Assembly (NCBI GenBank): GCA_019420585.1
Contig: JAHZGX010000020.1
Location: forward strand, 99,855 to 163,854
Reading direction: 5' to 3'
Source of the DNA: Prevotellaceae bacterium
GTDB taxonomy: Bacteria; Bacteroidota; Bacteroidia; Bacteroidales; Bacteroidaceae
Length of the DNA: 64,000 nucleotides
The position numbers and the translations under genes were made by a program. The notes below the pieces were generated by a model. The model saw nothing but the letters and a program-made list of their open reading frames with translations, ran no database searches and had not been told where the DNA came from. Positions 26,487 to 36,613 of this stretch are shown here, one piece after another; the stretch's first letter is position 1, and the number at the start of each line of letters is the position of its first letter.

Positions 26487-26662
26487 TTTGTTTCCAACTG
26501 CCCAATTCCCTTCAAACGGGCTATACAACCAAAAATAATTACAGAATTTAATAGTCAAGCAATCCGTTGTCAGTGCAAGGAAGTTACTCCCACTAATTTC
26601 CTACCGAACCAAAAAAAAGCCGGAGGAGACTTCATGGTGTCCCCCCCGGCGTAACATGAAAC

Positions 26663-27394
26663 TCATTTAGACTTGCCATTCTTGACAAACTCGCGGCGCG
26701 CCTTGTCAAGCATCTTCTGGAATGCCTCATCGGCGCACAGACGGGCAAAGGTGACACTGCCCATCACACGTCCTGCATCCACATCGCTCTGGTAATGGAA
26801 TCCCACGATGACACGGCTCTGACCCAACTCATAAGCCACCTTCATGATTTGCTCGGTGTGAACCGGGTCAATGGCAGTAAGGGTAAGACCCACAAGCCAT
26901 GAGGCATGGGTGTGCCCCGAAGGGTAACTGGTGAAGTCCTTTGGATTCTCATGTCGGGGCACGCTGGTGGGTTCCTTAAACTGCTGATAAGGGCGCACAC
27001 GGTGGAAATGCTTCTTTGCACTGGCACCGGCCTGCTGCTCGGTGAGGTGCAGACGGGAGAGCAGACGGAAGAGTTCGGGATAAGTGTCGGGAGTCATGGT
27101 GCGCTCCATCACGGCACCGAAACGCTCCATAAAGTATCTGGCACAGATATCGGCATCAGCTATGGCCTGCTTGCCACGCTCAGTGTCACGCACTGACTTG
27201 CCCCACTGATACTGCGTCCAGTCATAATAATAACGGGAATCAGTAAGTGTGGGAGGGGCAGGAATGACATTCTCCATATGGGGAGCCTCTGCTGTGGTAT
27301 AAAATGGAGTAAATTTCTCATCCGTAACACTCCTCTGGGACATGGCAGCCACAGAGCACAGCACAGCAACTGCCATCAACATTGATTTCTTCAT
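26663..27394 (-). CDS. Class A non-specific acid phosphatase (PAP2 family), secreted
   Basis: The 243-residue protein has a signal peptide (about 1-20) and the three PAP2 phosphatase motifs: KKHFHRVRPY, PSGHTHAS and SRVIVGFHYQSDVDAG. This matches periplasmic class A acid phosphatases (PhoN-like), which release phosphate from many monoesters. ATG 27394 is chosen because the signal peptide starts there; 40 further upstream codons lack any signal. It follows the GH3 terminator, so it is probably transcribed separately. Confidence 0.9.
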   Translation of the reverse strand: MKKSMLMAVAVLCSVAAMSQRSVTDEKFTPFYTTAEAPHMENVIPAPPTLTDSRYYYDWTQYQWGKSVRDTERGKQAIADADICARYFMERFGAVMERTMTPDTYPELFRLLSRLHLTEQQAGASAKKHFHRVRPYQQFKEPTSVPRHENPKDFTSYPSGHTHASWLVGLTLTAIDPVHTEQIMKVAYELGQSRVIVGFHYQSDVDAGRVMGSVTFARLCADEAFQKMLDKARREFVKNGKSK

Positions 27395-27508
27395 GAATAT
27401 ACTATTTATTAGAATTGTCAGACTGCATTGGGAAACTCCACCGGAAGTGGGCTGCCCGTTGTATTGTAAATCCACACTCCTCAGAGCATGCGGCCAAGCA
27501 TTGGAAAC

Positions 27509-27560
27509 ACACACATGGCAGTCACACGCGTGATATTAGGTATGTGACTGCCATGTGTGT
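27509..27560 (-). terminator. Hairpin terminator after the GH3 gene
   Basis: An 18-bp perfect stem (27509-27526 with 27543-27560, ACACACATGGCAGTCACA) encloses a 16-nt loop, 9 bp beyond the GH3 stop. The minus-strand sequence after the stem is GTTTCC, so termination may be partial. Confidence 0.65.
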
Positions 27561-27568
27561 ACCAGCAC

Positions 27569-29824
27569 TTATTTCAGTTCAAAAGTCTTCCTAAGGCGCA
27601 GGTTGTCAGACGCATTGCCCACCAATGCCTCGAACTTTCCGGCCTCGGCCTTCCATGATGAGGTGGCCTCATCATAATAACTGAGGGCATCGCGACCAAT
27701 GGTAATGGTGACATCACGGCTCTCACCCGGCTGCAGGCTGACCTTCTGGAAACCCTTGAGTTCTTTGTAGGGACGGTCAACCGATGACTTCACATCATGG
27801 ATGTAAAGCTGCACCGTCTCTGCTCCCGCACGCTTGCCCGTGTTCTTGACGTTGACCGTGAAACTGACAGTACCGTCACCCGTAGCCTCGGTCTTGTCGG
27901 CACGGAGGTTGGTAATGGCGAATGTGGTGTAACTCAGTCCGTGGCCAAAGGCAAAGAGCGGGTGGGTCTTCTCCTTATCCGCCCAGCGATAACCCACATA
28001 GATGCCTTCCTTATACTCCTCATCAATAATGTTGCCGGGAGTCTGGGCACCGCCTTCCTTGCGCCATGTGCCCGGATAGGTGTCAAGGGCATGTGCGCCA
28101 ACCTCCTGAAGCGAAGACACCCAGGTATAGGGCAACTTGCCGCTGGGATTGACATCGCCCACCAGTACGTCGGCCAGTGCATTGCCTGCCTCGGAACCGA
28201 TGAACCAGCCCTGCACGATGGCGGGAACGGAAGCACGCCAAGGCATGGCCACAGGATTGCCGGATATGTTGACGTAGACAAAACACTTGTTGGCCTTGGC
28301 CAAAGCCTCAATAACCTTGTCCTGATTATAAGGTAAATCGTAGGACTTGCGGTCATGACCCTCAGAATCCTGATAGTCACTCTTGTTCAGTCCGCCGAAC
28401 ATGATTACATAGTCTGCCTCCTTGGCCTTGGCCACTGCCTCGGCAATCAACTCATCGGCCGAACGTTTATCATTGAGGTCCTGCCCGGTGGTCACTCCAT
28501 CGAAATTGCCAGTCACGTCGCCCACATAACCGCGGGCATAATCCACTTCGATGCCTTCGCGCTGCAGGCGTTCTTTCAGACCATTCAGGGGAAGCACCTC
28601 CTTCTGCACCTTGAGCGAAGAACTGCCTCCGCCCACAGTCATCATCTTCACGGCATTCTCGCCCACCACGAGCACACGCTTGGCTGAAGCCACATCAATG
28701 GGCAGAACATTGCGCTCATTCTGAAGAAGCACGATGCCCTCACGGGCTATACGGCGTGCTGTAGCATAATGACTCTCGGAGCAAAGGAAGCCCTGGGCAC
28801 GGTTGGGATTCATGGTGGTGCGATAGAAAAGACGAAGCACGCGGCGCACCTTGTCGTCAAGTTCCTTGGTGCCATACTTGCCTTCCTGTATTCCCTTGAT
28901 GTAAGGTACGGCCAGATAATAGTTGTCATAAGCATTCTTGGTGCCCTCATTAAGGCCGTTGGTCCAAGAACCGAACTCCATGTCAAGTCCGTTCTTCACT
29001 GCCTGATCCGTGTCATGAGTACCTCCCCAGTCACTTACCACCACACCGTCAAACTTCCAGTCGCCCTTCAAGATTTTGTTGAGAGTCCACTGATTGTGGC
29101 AGTTATGCTCGTCCTTATAGATGTTGTAAGCACCCATGATGGCCCATGACTTGCCTTCCTGTATGGCTGCCTTGAAGGCAGGCAGGTATATCTCATGCAG
29201 TGCACGGTCACCTACTTTCACGTTCACCTGGTGGCGATACTCTTCGTCATTGTTCAGGCAGTAATGCTTGACACAAGCCGAAACGCCCTTTGACTGCAGG
29301 CCCTGTATGTAGGGAACAACCATGGTGGAAGTCAGGAAGGGGTCTTCACCCATGTACTCAAAGTTACGTCCATTGAGGGGAGTGCGCAGGATGTTGACTC
29401 CGGGCCCCAGTATCATGTCCTTGTCCCTGTAAACAGCCTCTTCTCCCAAGGCCTCGCCATAAATGCGTGACATCTGAGGATTCCATGAAGCGGCCAGACA
29501 GGTGAGCGCAGGAAAAGCCACGCAGGAGTCATTGGTCTGCCCGGCCTGCCTCCATTCATCCCAAAGTACATCCGGACGCACACCGTGAGGACCATCGTCC
29601 GTCCAAAAGTCAGAGAAGCCCAAGCGGGGAACGCCAGCCGATGAGAATTTGCTCTGTGCGTGAATCACTCTGATTTTCTCCTGCAATGTCATGCGGGAGA
29701 GGGCATCTTCAATGCGTTGCTCCACAGGCTTGCTGCTGTCAAGATAAACAGGTACATTCTGTTGTGCCTGTGCCATGCCGGAGGTGGCAAACAACAATAT
29801 GCCACATAAGAATAAGTGTTTCAT
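27569..29824 (-). CDS. GH3 family beta-glucosidase-type glycoside hydrolase, secreted
   Basis: The 751-residue protein has a signal peptide ending near AQAQ, a GH3 N-terminal barrel with substrate motifs (TDDGPHGVRPD, GPGVNILRTPLNGRNFEYMGEDP, KHYCLNNDEEYRH), and the nucleophile Asp in VVSDWGGTHD near residue 263. The C-terminal alpha/beta domain (about 370-590) and a fibronectin III-like domain (about 650-745) complete the usual architecture. GH3 enzymes remove terminal beta-linked glucose, xylose or others; specificity is not assignable. It lies just downstream of a GH5 gene on the same strand, suggesting cooperation on beta-glucans. Confidence 0.92.
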   Translation of the reverse strand: MKHLFLCGILLFATSGMAQAQQNVPVYLDSSKPVEQRIEDALSRMTLQEKIRVIHAQSKFSSAGVPRLGFSDFWTDDGPHGVRPDVLWDEWRQAGQTNDSCVAFPALTCLAASWNPQMSRIYGEALGEEAVYRDKDMILGPGVNILRTPLNGRNFEYMGEDPFLTSTMVVPYIQGLQSKGVSACVKHYCLNNDEEYRHQVNVKVGDRALHEIYLPAFKAAIQEGKSWAIMGAYNIYKDEHNCHNQWTLNKILKGDWKFDGVVVSDWGGTHDTDQAVKNGLDMEFGSWTNGLNEGTKNAYDNYYLAVPYIKGIQEGKYGTKELDDKVRRVLRLFYRTTMNPNRAQGFLCSESHYATARRIAREGIVLLQNERNVLPIDVASAKRVLVVGENAVKMMTVGGGSSSLKVQKEVLPLNGLKERLQREGIEVDYARGYVGDVTGNFDGVTTGQDLNDKRSADELIAEAVAKAKEADYVIMFGGLNKSDYQDSEGHDRKSYDLPYNQDKVIEALAKANKCFVYVNISGNPVAMPWRASVPAIVQGWFIGSEAGNALADVLVGDVNPSGKLPYTWVSSLQEVGAHALDTYPGTWRKEGGAQTPGNIIDEEYKEGIYVGYRWADKEKTHPLFAFGHGLSYTTFAITNLRADKTEATGDGTVSFTVNVKNTGKRAGAETVQLYIHDVKSSVDRPYKELKGFQKVSLQPGESRDVTITIGRDALSYYDEATSSWKAEAGKFEALVGNASDNLRLRKTFELK

Positions 29825-29872
29825 TATCTGTTATTCTTTGATGTTAATTATTCGGATATGCCGTAAATGAAG

Positions 29873-31123
29873 TTACTTGACCTTCAAACCCATGGATTTG
29901 ATGTAGCCCTTCTGAGGAATGCAGTTGGATTTCCGGGAATTGTCGACAAACTGCATGAGCACTCGCTTGGCCTGCTGCTGATCAGGGCGCGCCTTGCGTA
30001 TGGCGGCGAAACTGCTGCGGTCGGCCTCGGCAAACTTCACGATGATGCTATCCCACTCTGCCGGCTTGGTCACTGCCATCATGCAGGAATTGTTCACCTT
30101 CTTGTATGGCCAGAAGGTGTAACCTATATTTGACTCACGCATGGTCTTGCAGAAGGATGCCTGCCACTCGTCTGTGTTGTGCCCTATCTCACCCATATAC
30201 ATGGGCAGGTGTGTCTTGTCGCGGAAACTGATGAAGTTCTGAATGGCCTCTTTGGTGGGTTCACCGCCATAACGGTGACAAGTATACATGATTTTGGAGT
30301 CAAATGTCCAGTCACTGAAAGGCTGGAAGTTACCGTTCCACTGTGCGCCCCCAAGCAATATGATGTGATTTTCGTCTACCTGACGAATGGCCTTTGTGGC
30401 TCTTATATACAGAGGTTCCAACTTCTTGTTGAGTTCTGCCTGGAGTTCTCCACTGAATGTGGTGGCAATGGGTTCATTCATAAGTTCGTAACCCAGAATG
30501 ACAGGCTCGTCTCTGTAACGCAATGCTATGGCCTGCCAAATGTCACAGAAGAGTTTCTGGCTGGCCTCGCTTTCAAAGAGCCAAGGATAAGCGTAGCCGT
30601 TGTCAATGTTGTCACCGGTCTGTCCACCCGGGCAGTCATGCATGTCAAGTATCAGGTGCAGGCCATAGAGACGGCACCAGTCTATCACCTTATCCACCAT
30701 GCGGAATCCCTCGCTGGCATCATTCTTGCCCATATAATCCTCATTGGTGAAAAGTTTATAATTGAAAGGAAGGCGGATGGTGTTGGCTCCTGTCTGCTTG
30801 ATAAAGGCAATATCCTCAGCCGTAATGTAGTTGTCCTTAAACGCCTGCCAGAATTCCCGGGCAAAGTCAGGACCCGCCAACTGGCACACCATGTCATTGA
30901 TCATCCACTCACAATTGGTCTTCTTGAAGTCAAACATGTAGCCTTCAGGATTAAGCCAGTTGCCTAAGTTGGTGCCTACAATAAATAGTTTCTTTCCATT
31001 CTGGTCAATGAGGTTCTCACCCTGAATGATAACAAAATTGCCTGTCTCCTTGGCCGTGACACCACACGACATGCCACACAGCAATATGGACAAGGCTACG
31101 AATATCAATTTGTTCTTTTTCAT
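29873..31123 (-). CDS. GH5 family glycoside hydrolase (cellulase/glucanase fold), secreted
   Basis: The 416-residue protein has a signal peptide with a possible lipobox (MSCG near residue 20), then a GH5 barrel: GTNLGNWLNPEGYMF, NTIRLPFNYKLF, LHLILDMHDCPG, the acid/base Glu in GYELMNEP near residue 214 and the nucleophile Glu in MYMGEIGHN near residue 310. The subfamily and substrate (beta-1,3, 1,4 or 1,6-glucan, mannan) cannot be set. It is 48 bp upstream of the GH3 gene, so the two are probably co-transcribed. Confidence 0.9.
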   Translation of the reverse strand: MKKNKLIFVALSILLCGMSCGVTAKETGNFVIIQGENLIDQNGKKLFIVGTNLGNWLNPEGYMFDFKKTNCEWMINDMVCQLAGPDFAREFWQAFKDNYITAEDIAFIKQTGANTIRLPFNYKLFTNEDYMGKNDASEGFRMVDKVIDWCRLYGLHLILDMHDCPGGQTGDNIDNGYAYPWLFESEASQKLFCDIWQAIALRYRDEPVILGYELMNEPIATTFSGELQAELNKKLEPLYIRATKAIRQVDENHIILLGGAQWNGNFQPFSDWTFDSKIMYTCHRYGGEPTKEAIQNFISFRDKTHLPMYMGEIGHNTDEWQASFCKTMRESNIGYTFWPYKKVNNSCMMAVTKPAEWDSIIVKFAEADRSSFAAIRKARPDQQQAKRVLMQFVDNSRKSNCIPQKGYIKSMGLKVK

Positions 31124-31252
31124 CTTGTTATATATGAGTGTTTGTCTTATTTGTCTTTCGGGTTATTATATGGACGGGCAATGCCTTACAATGGAAATAA
31201 GCAGGCATTTGCCCAACAAAGAAAGTTTCTAGGAAAAACATACTTCATATTT

Positions 31253-32791
31253 CTACTCTCCCCAATTACTTCTGTCAAGGTTCCGGTAGCCAATTGCCTC
31301 GGAAAGGTGTTCGGGCAGGATATGCTCACTTCCCGCCAAGTCGGCTATAGTACGGCTTACCCTAAGTATCCGGTCATAGGCACGGGCTGAAAGTTGAAGC
31401 CTGTTCATGGCCTCGCGCAAAAGTGTCATCCCTGCTTCATCAGGCTGGGCATACTGTCTCATTAGCCTGCTGTTCATCTGTGCGTTGCAGTGTATACCCG
31501 GATTGCCGGCAAACCGATCCTCCTGTATCTTGCGGGCTGCAATGACTCGCTGACGTATGATAGAACTGTTTTCACCCGGTGACGTGCGGCTCATTTCCTC
31601 GAAGGACAGAGGTGTGATTTCTATCTGTAAGTCAATACGGTCAAGCAAGGGACCCGAGATACGGTTAAGATACCTGACTATCTGACCGGGCGTGCAGCAG
31701 CATGCCTTGGTGGGGTGATTGTAATAACCGCACGGACAGGGGTTCATGGAAGCAACGAACATGAAGGAGCAGGGAAAGGTGACATTGTACTTGGCACGCG
31801 ATACATTGATAATCCTGTCTTCAAGTGGCTGTCGCAGCACTTCCAAGACCGAACGCTGGAACTCCGGTAACTCATCAAGGAAAAGTATTCCGTTATGGGC
31901 AAGTGATATCTCTCCCGGCTGAGGATTGGTGCCTCCCCCCACAAGAGCCACCTGCGATATGGTGTGATGCGGAGCACGGAAAGGACGCTGTGCCATGAGA
32001 GAACATCCTGCCGGAAGAGTGCCTGCAACGGAGTGCACTTGCGTGGTCTCCAAACTTTCCTGCAGGCTCAGGGGTGGCAAGATACTGGGCATCCGCTTGG
32101 CCAACATGCTCTTCCCGCTTCCGGGAGGTCCTATCATTATTATATTATGTCCGCCTGCTGCAGCCACCTCCATGGCTCTCTTGACATGCTCCTGTCCCTT
32201 GACATCGGCAAAGTCATAGTCAAACTCGCACTGACGAGCGTAAAACTCGCCACGCGTATCTATGATGGTGGGTTCCAGGAGTGCAGTGCCGTTGATATGA
32301 TTGACCACCTGGGTGATATGTCTTGCACCATAAACCTTTATATTGTTGACTACGGCGGCTTCACGTATGTTGCCTTCAGGCACGAAGAGACCCTCGAACC
32401 CCATCTCACGAGCCTTGATGGCCACTGGAAGGGCACCACGTATAGGCACAAGCGAACCATCCAGACTCAGTTCACCCACCATCATGTACTTTCCCAACCG
32501 GCTGGTATTCACTTTGTCCTCAGTGGCCAATATGCCTATAGCCATGGGCAAGTCATAGCCCGAGCCTTCCTTTCGGATGTCAGCCGGAGAAAGGTTGATG
32601 GTTATCTGACGTGTGGGAAAGGTGTATCCGCTGTTCTCAATAGCAGCCAATATTCGCTCATGACTTTCTTTCACTGCATTGTCAGGCAAGCCTACGAGTA
32701 CGAATCTCACACCTCTTGTTGCGTTCACCTCAATGGTGACCACCGTGGCCTGAAGCCCCTGCATACTGGCTCCGAATACCTTTACAAGCAT
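31253..32791 (-). CDS. YifB/ComM family Mg-chelatase-like AAA ATPase
   Basis: The 512-residue protein has an N-terminal Lon-protease-like substrate fold (about 1-180; GVRFVLVGLPDNAVKESHERI, GELSLDGSLVPIRG), a Walker A motif GPPGSGKSMLAKR near residue 225, Walker B GILFLDELPEF and a C-terminal Mg-chelatase domain. ComM homologues are hexameric branch-migration helicases used in natural transformation in gamma-proteobacteria; the role in Bacteroidota is unproven. Its start overlaps the upstream lipoprotein gene by 10 bp. Confidence 0.92.
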   Translation of the reverse strand: MLVKVFGASMQGLQATVVTIEVNATRGVRFVLVGLPDNAVKESHERILAAIENSGYTFPTRQITINLSPADIRKEGSGYDLPMAIGILATEDKVNTSRLGKYMMVGELSLDGSLVPIRGALPVAIKAREMGFEGLFVPEGNIREAAVVNNIKVYGARHITQVVNHINGTALLEPTIIDTRGEFYARQCEFDYDFADVKGQEHVKRAMEVAAAGGHNIIMIGPPGSGKSMLAKRMPSILPPLSLQESLETTQVHSVAGTLPAGCSLMAQRPFRAPHHTISQVALVGGGTNPQPGEISLAHNGILFLDELPEFQRSVLEVLRQPLEDRIINVSRAKYNVTFPCSFMFVASMNPCPCGYYNHPTKACCCTPGQIVRYLNRISGPLLDRIDLQIEITPLSFEEMSRTSPGENSSIIRQRVIAARKIQEDRFAGNPGIHCNAQMNSRLMRQYAQPDEAGMTLLREAMNRLQLSARAYDRILRVSRTIADLAGSEHILPEHLSEAIGYRNLDRSNWGE

Positions 32792-33816
32792 AAACCTTTG
32801 GCTTTAGGTTCTATATCTCTTTGCCAGTCTGTGCCTGATGCCATAACGTGCAGACTGGTATCCACAAGAATGAAATACGGCAACTGACGTATGTTCCACT
32901 TTAGCGGAAGGTCACTGGAAAAGGCTTTGTAGTCACAATAAGAAGGAAAGTCCACGCTGTCTCTCTTCTCTAAACTTTCAAGATAAACGGGATCCGTGTC
33001 CAAAGAATAACTGATGATGTTCAGTTGCCTACCTTTTCCTTTCATTTCCCTGCGCAGTTTTCTTGACCTGTAAAGTGCACTCTGTGATCCACTCTTCCAG
33101 CCTGCCCAAAAGGTCATAAGCAAGTATTTTCCTTGATAATCGCTGCGCTGTATAGTGTCGGACTTAGGTCCGTCCGGCATTTGACTGTTTCGTGTATGCA
33201 ATCTGAAATCAGGAAGTTTGGCTCCAGGAATCAGTTTTCCAAGTGCATTCACGGCATTGGAAAGCCTGTGCAGGTTTGCATCGTCAGGGCAGGCACGGCA
33301 CAGACTATCATATATCTCGCGGGCTTCACGACCCGATGGATTGTCTGAAAGAATAAAGTATTGCGCAAATAAATAATGGCTGACTGCCAATGTGGGATGC
33401 CGCAAGGCGTAATCACGCACCAAAGTCAATTGCTCTGCTGATGACTTTCCTTCAGTCTCCTTTCTGAATCTTGTATAGATTTCATTATCTTTCGAGCCCG
33501 TTACTTCCACCGCGTTAAGGTGTTGCGCGTCACCTTTCAATTTAATATCATCGCCCGGGGAAACAAAAACGGCCAGTTGGGAATAATTAGGGTAAAGTAT
33601 CTGCATCACCGCCGGCGCAGTCAAATCAGCCGTATAGGTAAATGCTCCATCCTGTATGCGCAGGGTGTCCAAGGTGGATGTCCCACCCTGATAACCGTAT
33701 ATAAAGAACTCACCCTGCTCCAGGTGAGCAAACCTTCCACGAATCTTTACTTGTCCGGGATGGCCGCTGCAACAGAGCAGGGTGAGCAATGATACTATAT
33801 AAAATAGTGGTTTCAA
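32782..33816 (-). CDS. DUF4369 and thioredoxin-like lipoprotein lacking the CXXC motif
   Basis: The 344-residue protein begins with a lipoprotein signal (LLTLLCCSG) and a DUF4369-like beta domain (about 25-120), then a helical linker and a TlpA/AhpC-TSA-like thioredoxin fold (about 195-344). At the usual WCxxC site the sequence reads FWAGWKSGSQSALY, so both redox cysteines are replaced; no disulfide exchange can be expected. A cis-Pro region remains (RQLPYFILVD). It may have become a binding or stress-sensing protein. It overlaps yifB by 10 bp and starts 1 bp after the stop of the OmpA/TPR lipoprotein gene. Confidence 0.78.
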   Translation of the reverse strand: MKPLFYIVSLLTLLCCSGHPGQVKIRGRFAHLEQGEFFIYGYQGGTSTLDTLRIQDGAFTYTADLTAPAVMQILYPNYSQLAVFVSPGDDIKLKGDAQHLNAVEVTGSKDNEIYTRFRKETEGKSSAEQLTLVRDYALRHPTLAVSHYLFAQYFILSDNPSGREAREIYDSLCRACPDDANLHRLSNAVNALGKLIPGAKLPDFRLHTRNSQMPDGPKSDTIQRSDYQGKYLLMTFWAGWKSGSQSALYRSRKLRREMKGKGRQLNIISYSLDTDPVYLESLEKRDSVDFPSYCDYKAFSSDLPLKWNIRQLPYFILVDTSLHVMASGTDWQRDIEPKAKGLCL

Positions 33817-33817
33817 T

Positions 33818-35509
33818 TTATTTCACTAAGTTCTTAATGGTGCTTGCATACTTGGCAAACTCCAAATCATTGGCAGCACGGGTAGCCAATGTGCCGTCCT
33901 GCTGGATTGCACTCTGCAGGCTGCTTGCCAAAGTGTTTGCGTCACCGGTACGTGCTGCAAGCACAGCCTGCAGATAACTTGTGGTGGCATCAGCGTTCTT
34001 TATCTTGGCCAAAGTGGTCTTGGCACTTGTGTAGTCCTTGGCCAAAATCTGTGCCAATGCAGCACTGTTGGTGTTCACACCAGCCAAGTCAGAAGCAGCC
34101 TGAGTGTAGTTGCCCTTTGCAATGTTGAGGTTACCCATCACCTCCTTGAAGGTATTGGAGCCACTGCCCTTGGCCAGGAGAGTCTCAGCCTTAGCCACAT
34201 CACCGCTCTTGAGAGCCATCAGAGCCAGGTTGGTGTTCACCTCACTTGCATTCCTATTCACATTCTGAGCCTGCTTCAGATAGTTCTGTGCAGCAGCCAT
34301 GTCACCTTTGCTGATAGCCTGCTGAGCCATGTTGTTGAGAGCACGGTAGTCGCTGGGATACTGTTTGGCGATTGCCTCATTCCACTTCTGACGGGTAGCA
34401 TCGTCCTTCACCAGTTTGTTGGCACCGTATACCATTTCCTCCACACTCAACTTGCTGGCATCAGCAGCGAACTGCTCCAGTATCTGTGCATCACTGCGGC
34501 CAATGATTTCATAGTTTACAATCAGACGTGCACGGCGCAACTCAGGCAGGATGCTCTGCTTGATGTCGGTATACACTTCGCTCATGTTGCTGATTTGCTG
34601 CTCACGCTCTTCGGGATCCTGATACATAGAGAGGACACGCAGGATAACCTCCTTGTCCTGAAGGTTGCTCTTTGATACCAGTTCCTGGAAACCTTCCCAG
34701 TCCTCTGCAGTGAACTTAGTATCCACGTCAGCCTCCATCTTGATTTTCTTCAACTCCTTCTTCAAGTAATTGCTGCTCACGTTCTGACGCTTCTCTGCCA
34801 GTTTCTCGTTGAAATTGTACTTGCCATCGGGGCTTGCATATGCGCTTACCTCAATGTTGGTCAAGGCACGTGTCTCATTGTTGTCGTTGATTTCCTTCAG
34901 AATCTTACCCAGATCCTTCACGCTTACATTGTTCAGTTCGCTTGCGCGCAAAGTGGCCTGATTGATGAGGAACTTAATGTTGGCTTCCTGCTTCTGTGCT
35001 ATAATGCGCTGGTAAGCATCGGGAGCCGTAGCGGCTGTAATATCGCAACGATTCAACAACTGGCTGGTAGCAATTACGCCATAACCAATCTTCACCTCAG
35101 GAATCTTCACTGTCTTCTTGCCCTTCTTTGCATCAAAACGTGCATAGAGATCACTCTTAATCATGGGATCAACATATGCAAAGTTGGACTTCATTGTGTA
35201 AGTACCACCCACCTTATAGTTGATGGTAGTACCATTGCCCTCCACTTTCTCGCCTTGGAAAGTAGTGCTCTGTCCCACGGCTTCACCGCCTTCATACTTC
35301 AGCACGGGTGTCACGGTCACCTGTGCTTTCTTCTTCATGTACTTGGTGGGAAATGTTCCATTGATAGTAGCAGGTACCTGCCCTCCAACAGCCTCCAGTG
35401 GAGTAGGGGTTACCGTAAAGTTGTCAGCGCCCAGTTTACCGAGCTTGCTGCAGGAAGACAGCACCAACACAGAGGCTGATGCCATCAGAAGAACTTGTTT
35501 TGTTTGCAT
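33818..35509 (-). CDS. OmpA-like/TPR outer-membrane lipoprotein
   Basis: The 563-residue lipoprotein (LVLSSCS lipobox near residue 20) has a beta-rich N-terminal part (about 30-160), a region resembling an OmpA peptidoglycan-binding fold (VSAYASPDGKYNFNEKLAEKRQNVSSNYL, about 225-255), and from about residue 385 tetratricopeptide-like helical repeats (ALNNMAQQAISKGDMAAAQNYLKQA, NTNLALMALKSGDVAKAETLL). Similar proteins are common and abundant in Bacteroidales but uncharacterised. The combination suggests an envelope scaffold binding peptidoglycan. Repetitive Ala/Asn/Leu content with few rare codons hints at high expression. Confidence 0.72.
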   Translation of the reverse strand: MQTKQVLLMASASVLVLSSCSKLGKLGADNFTVTPTPLEAVGGQVPATINGTFPTKYMKKKAQVTVTPVLKYEGGEAVGQSTTFQGEKVEGNGTTINYKVGGTYTMKSNFAYVDPMIKSDLYARFDAKKGKKTVKIPEVKIGYGVIATSQLLNRCDITAATAPDAYQRIIAQKQEANIKFLINQATLRASELNNVSVKDLGKILKEINDNNETRALTNIEVSAYASPDGKYNFNEKLAEKRQNVSSNYLKKELKKIKMEADVDTKFTAEDWEGFQELVSKSNLQDKEVILRVLSMYQDPEEREQQISNMSEVYTDIKQSILPELRRARLIVNYEIIGRSDAQILEQFAADASKLSVEEMVYGANKLVKDDATRQKWNEAIAKQYPSDYRALNNMAQQAISKGDMAAAQNYLKQAQNVNRNASEVNTNLALMALKSGDVAKAETLLAKGSGSNTFKEVMGNLNIAKGNYTQAASDLAGVNTNSAALAQILAKDYTSAKTTLAKIKNADATTSYLQAVLAARTGDANTLASSLQSAIQQDGTLATRAANDLEFAKYASTIKNLVK

Positions 35510-35618
35510 GACTTTTTTATAATTCTATTGCTTTTTCTCAAATGCTCAAATGCGGTGTAAAGTTATGACAATTTTACGAAGTGCATATTCCCTATATGCA
35601 AAAATCATTCGTTTAACA

Positions 35619-36581
35619 CTATTCTTTCTTGTTTGTGACTGAATTACGTTCCTCATAAAGGATATTTCTTGGATGATGTTCCAGTATTTCCTGTCGCAAA
35701 TGAGTTTTGTCTATATGCATGTAAACTTCCGTGGTGGATATATCCTCATGTCCCAACATCATCTGTATGGCGCGCAAATTGGCTCCTCCTTCCAATAAGT
35801 GTGTGGCAAAACTATGACGAAAAGTATGTGGACTTATATTCTTTGTTATTCCGGCTTTACGAGCATACTCTTTAATATACACAAAGAGACTTATTCTGCT
35901 CAGGCGACATCCTCGGGTAACTGAAACAAACACGTAATCCTCCTCTGTGGAACGCACCTTGCGTCCCATCCTTGCCACCAGCCATTCTCTGAGGCTTTCC
36001 ACGGCCACACCTTCTATAGGTACAAGTCTCTCCTTGCTTCCTTTTCCCTTTACCCGTATATATTCTTCCTCTAAATAAAGATGACTGATTTTCAAGTTAC
36101 ACAGTTCGCTTATACGAAGTCCACAGCCATACAGCACCTCGATGATGGCTTTATCTCTGATTCCTTCGGGTTTACTTAAGTCTATCACGCTTATAATACG
36201 GTCTATCTCCTCCACGCTAAGCACCTCAGGCAAGTGTTTGCCTATACGTGGACTCTCAAGCAATTCCGTGGGATCCATTTCTATTTCTTTTTCCAAAGCC
36301 AGAAACCTGTAAAATGAACGGACACCACTCAATATTCGAGCCACACTGCGTGGCTTTATTCCTTCTTCACGTAACTCTCCCGCAAACTTATCAAATTCCT
36401 CCAGCGTCACACTCTTAAAATCAATGCAGTTGTCTGCATAATAAATGAGTAATTTGTTCAAGTCTCTCCTATAAGCGTCAAGAGTGTTCTTGGAATAAGA
36501 TCGTTCAAGTTGCAAATACTGTATGTATCTCCTTAGAATGGAATCCTCCACCACACCTTTTACATTGACACTTTTTCTCAC
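35619..36581 (-). CDS. xerD: Site-specific tyrosine recombinase, XerD type
   Basis: The 320-residue protein has the N-terminal SAM-like core-binding domain (about 15-110) and the catalytic domain: Arg in YGCGLRISELCNL, Lys in KGKGSKERLVPI, HTFRHSFATHLLEGGANLRAIQMMLGHEDISTTEVYMHID with the His-Arg and His residues and the nucleophile Tyr. XerD with XerC resolves chromosome dimers at dif during division. No dif-like site was identified in the window. Its promoter overlaps the start of the divergent aroQ gene. Confidence 0.9.
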   Translation of the reverse strand: MRKSVNVKGVVEDSILRRYIQYLQLERSYSKNTLDAYRRDLNKLLIYYADNCIDFKSVTLEEFDKFAGELREEGIKPRSVARILSGVRSFYRFLALEKEIEMDPTELLESPRIGKHLPEVLSVEEIDRIISVIDLSKPEGIRDKAIIEVLYGCGLRISELCNLKISHLYLEEEYIRVKGKGSKERLVPIEGVAVESLREWLVARMGRKVRSTEEDYVFVSVTRGCRLSRISLFVYIKEYARKAGITKNISPHTFRHSFATHLLEGGANLRAIQMMLGHEDISTTEVYMHIDKTHLRQEILEHHPRNILYEERNSVTNKKE

Positions 36582-36613
36582 CTGTGCCCTCCTGTTCTAA
36601 TAAAAACTGTCAC

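Noticed and set aside
27569..31123. GH3-GH5 pair as a polysaccharide utilisation locus
   Set aside because: No SusC/SusD, hybrid two-component or sigma/anti-sigma gene is adjacent; the pair may act together but does not meet the definition.
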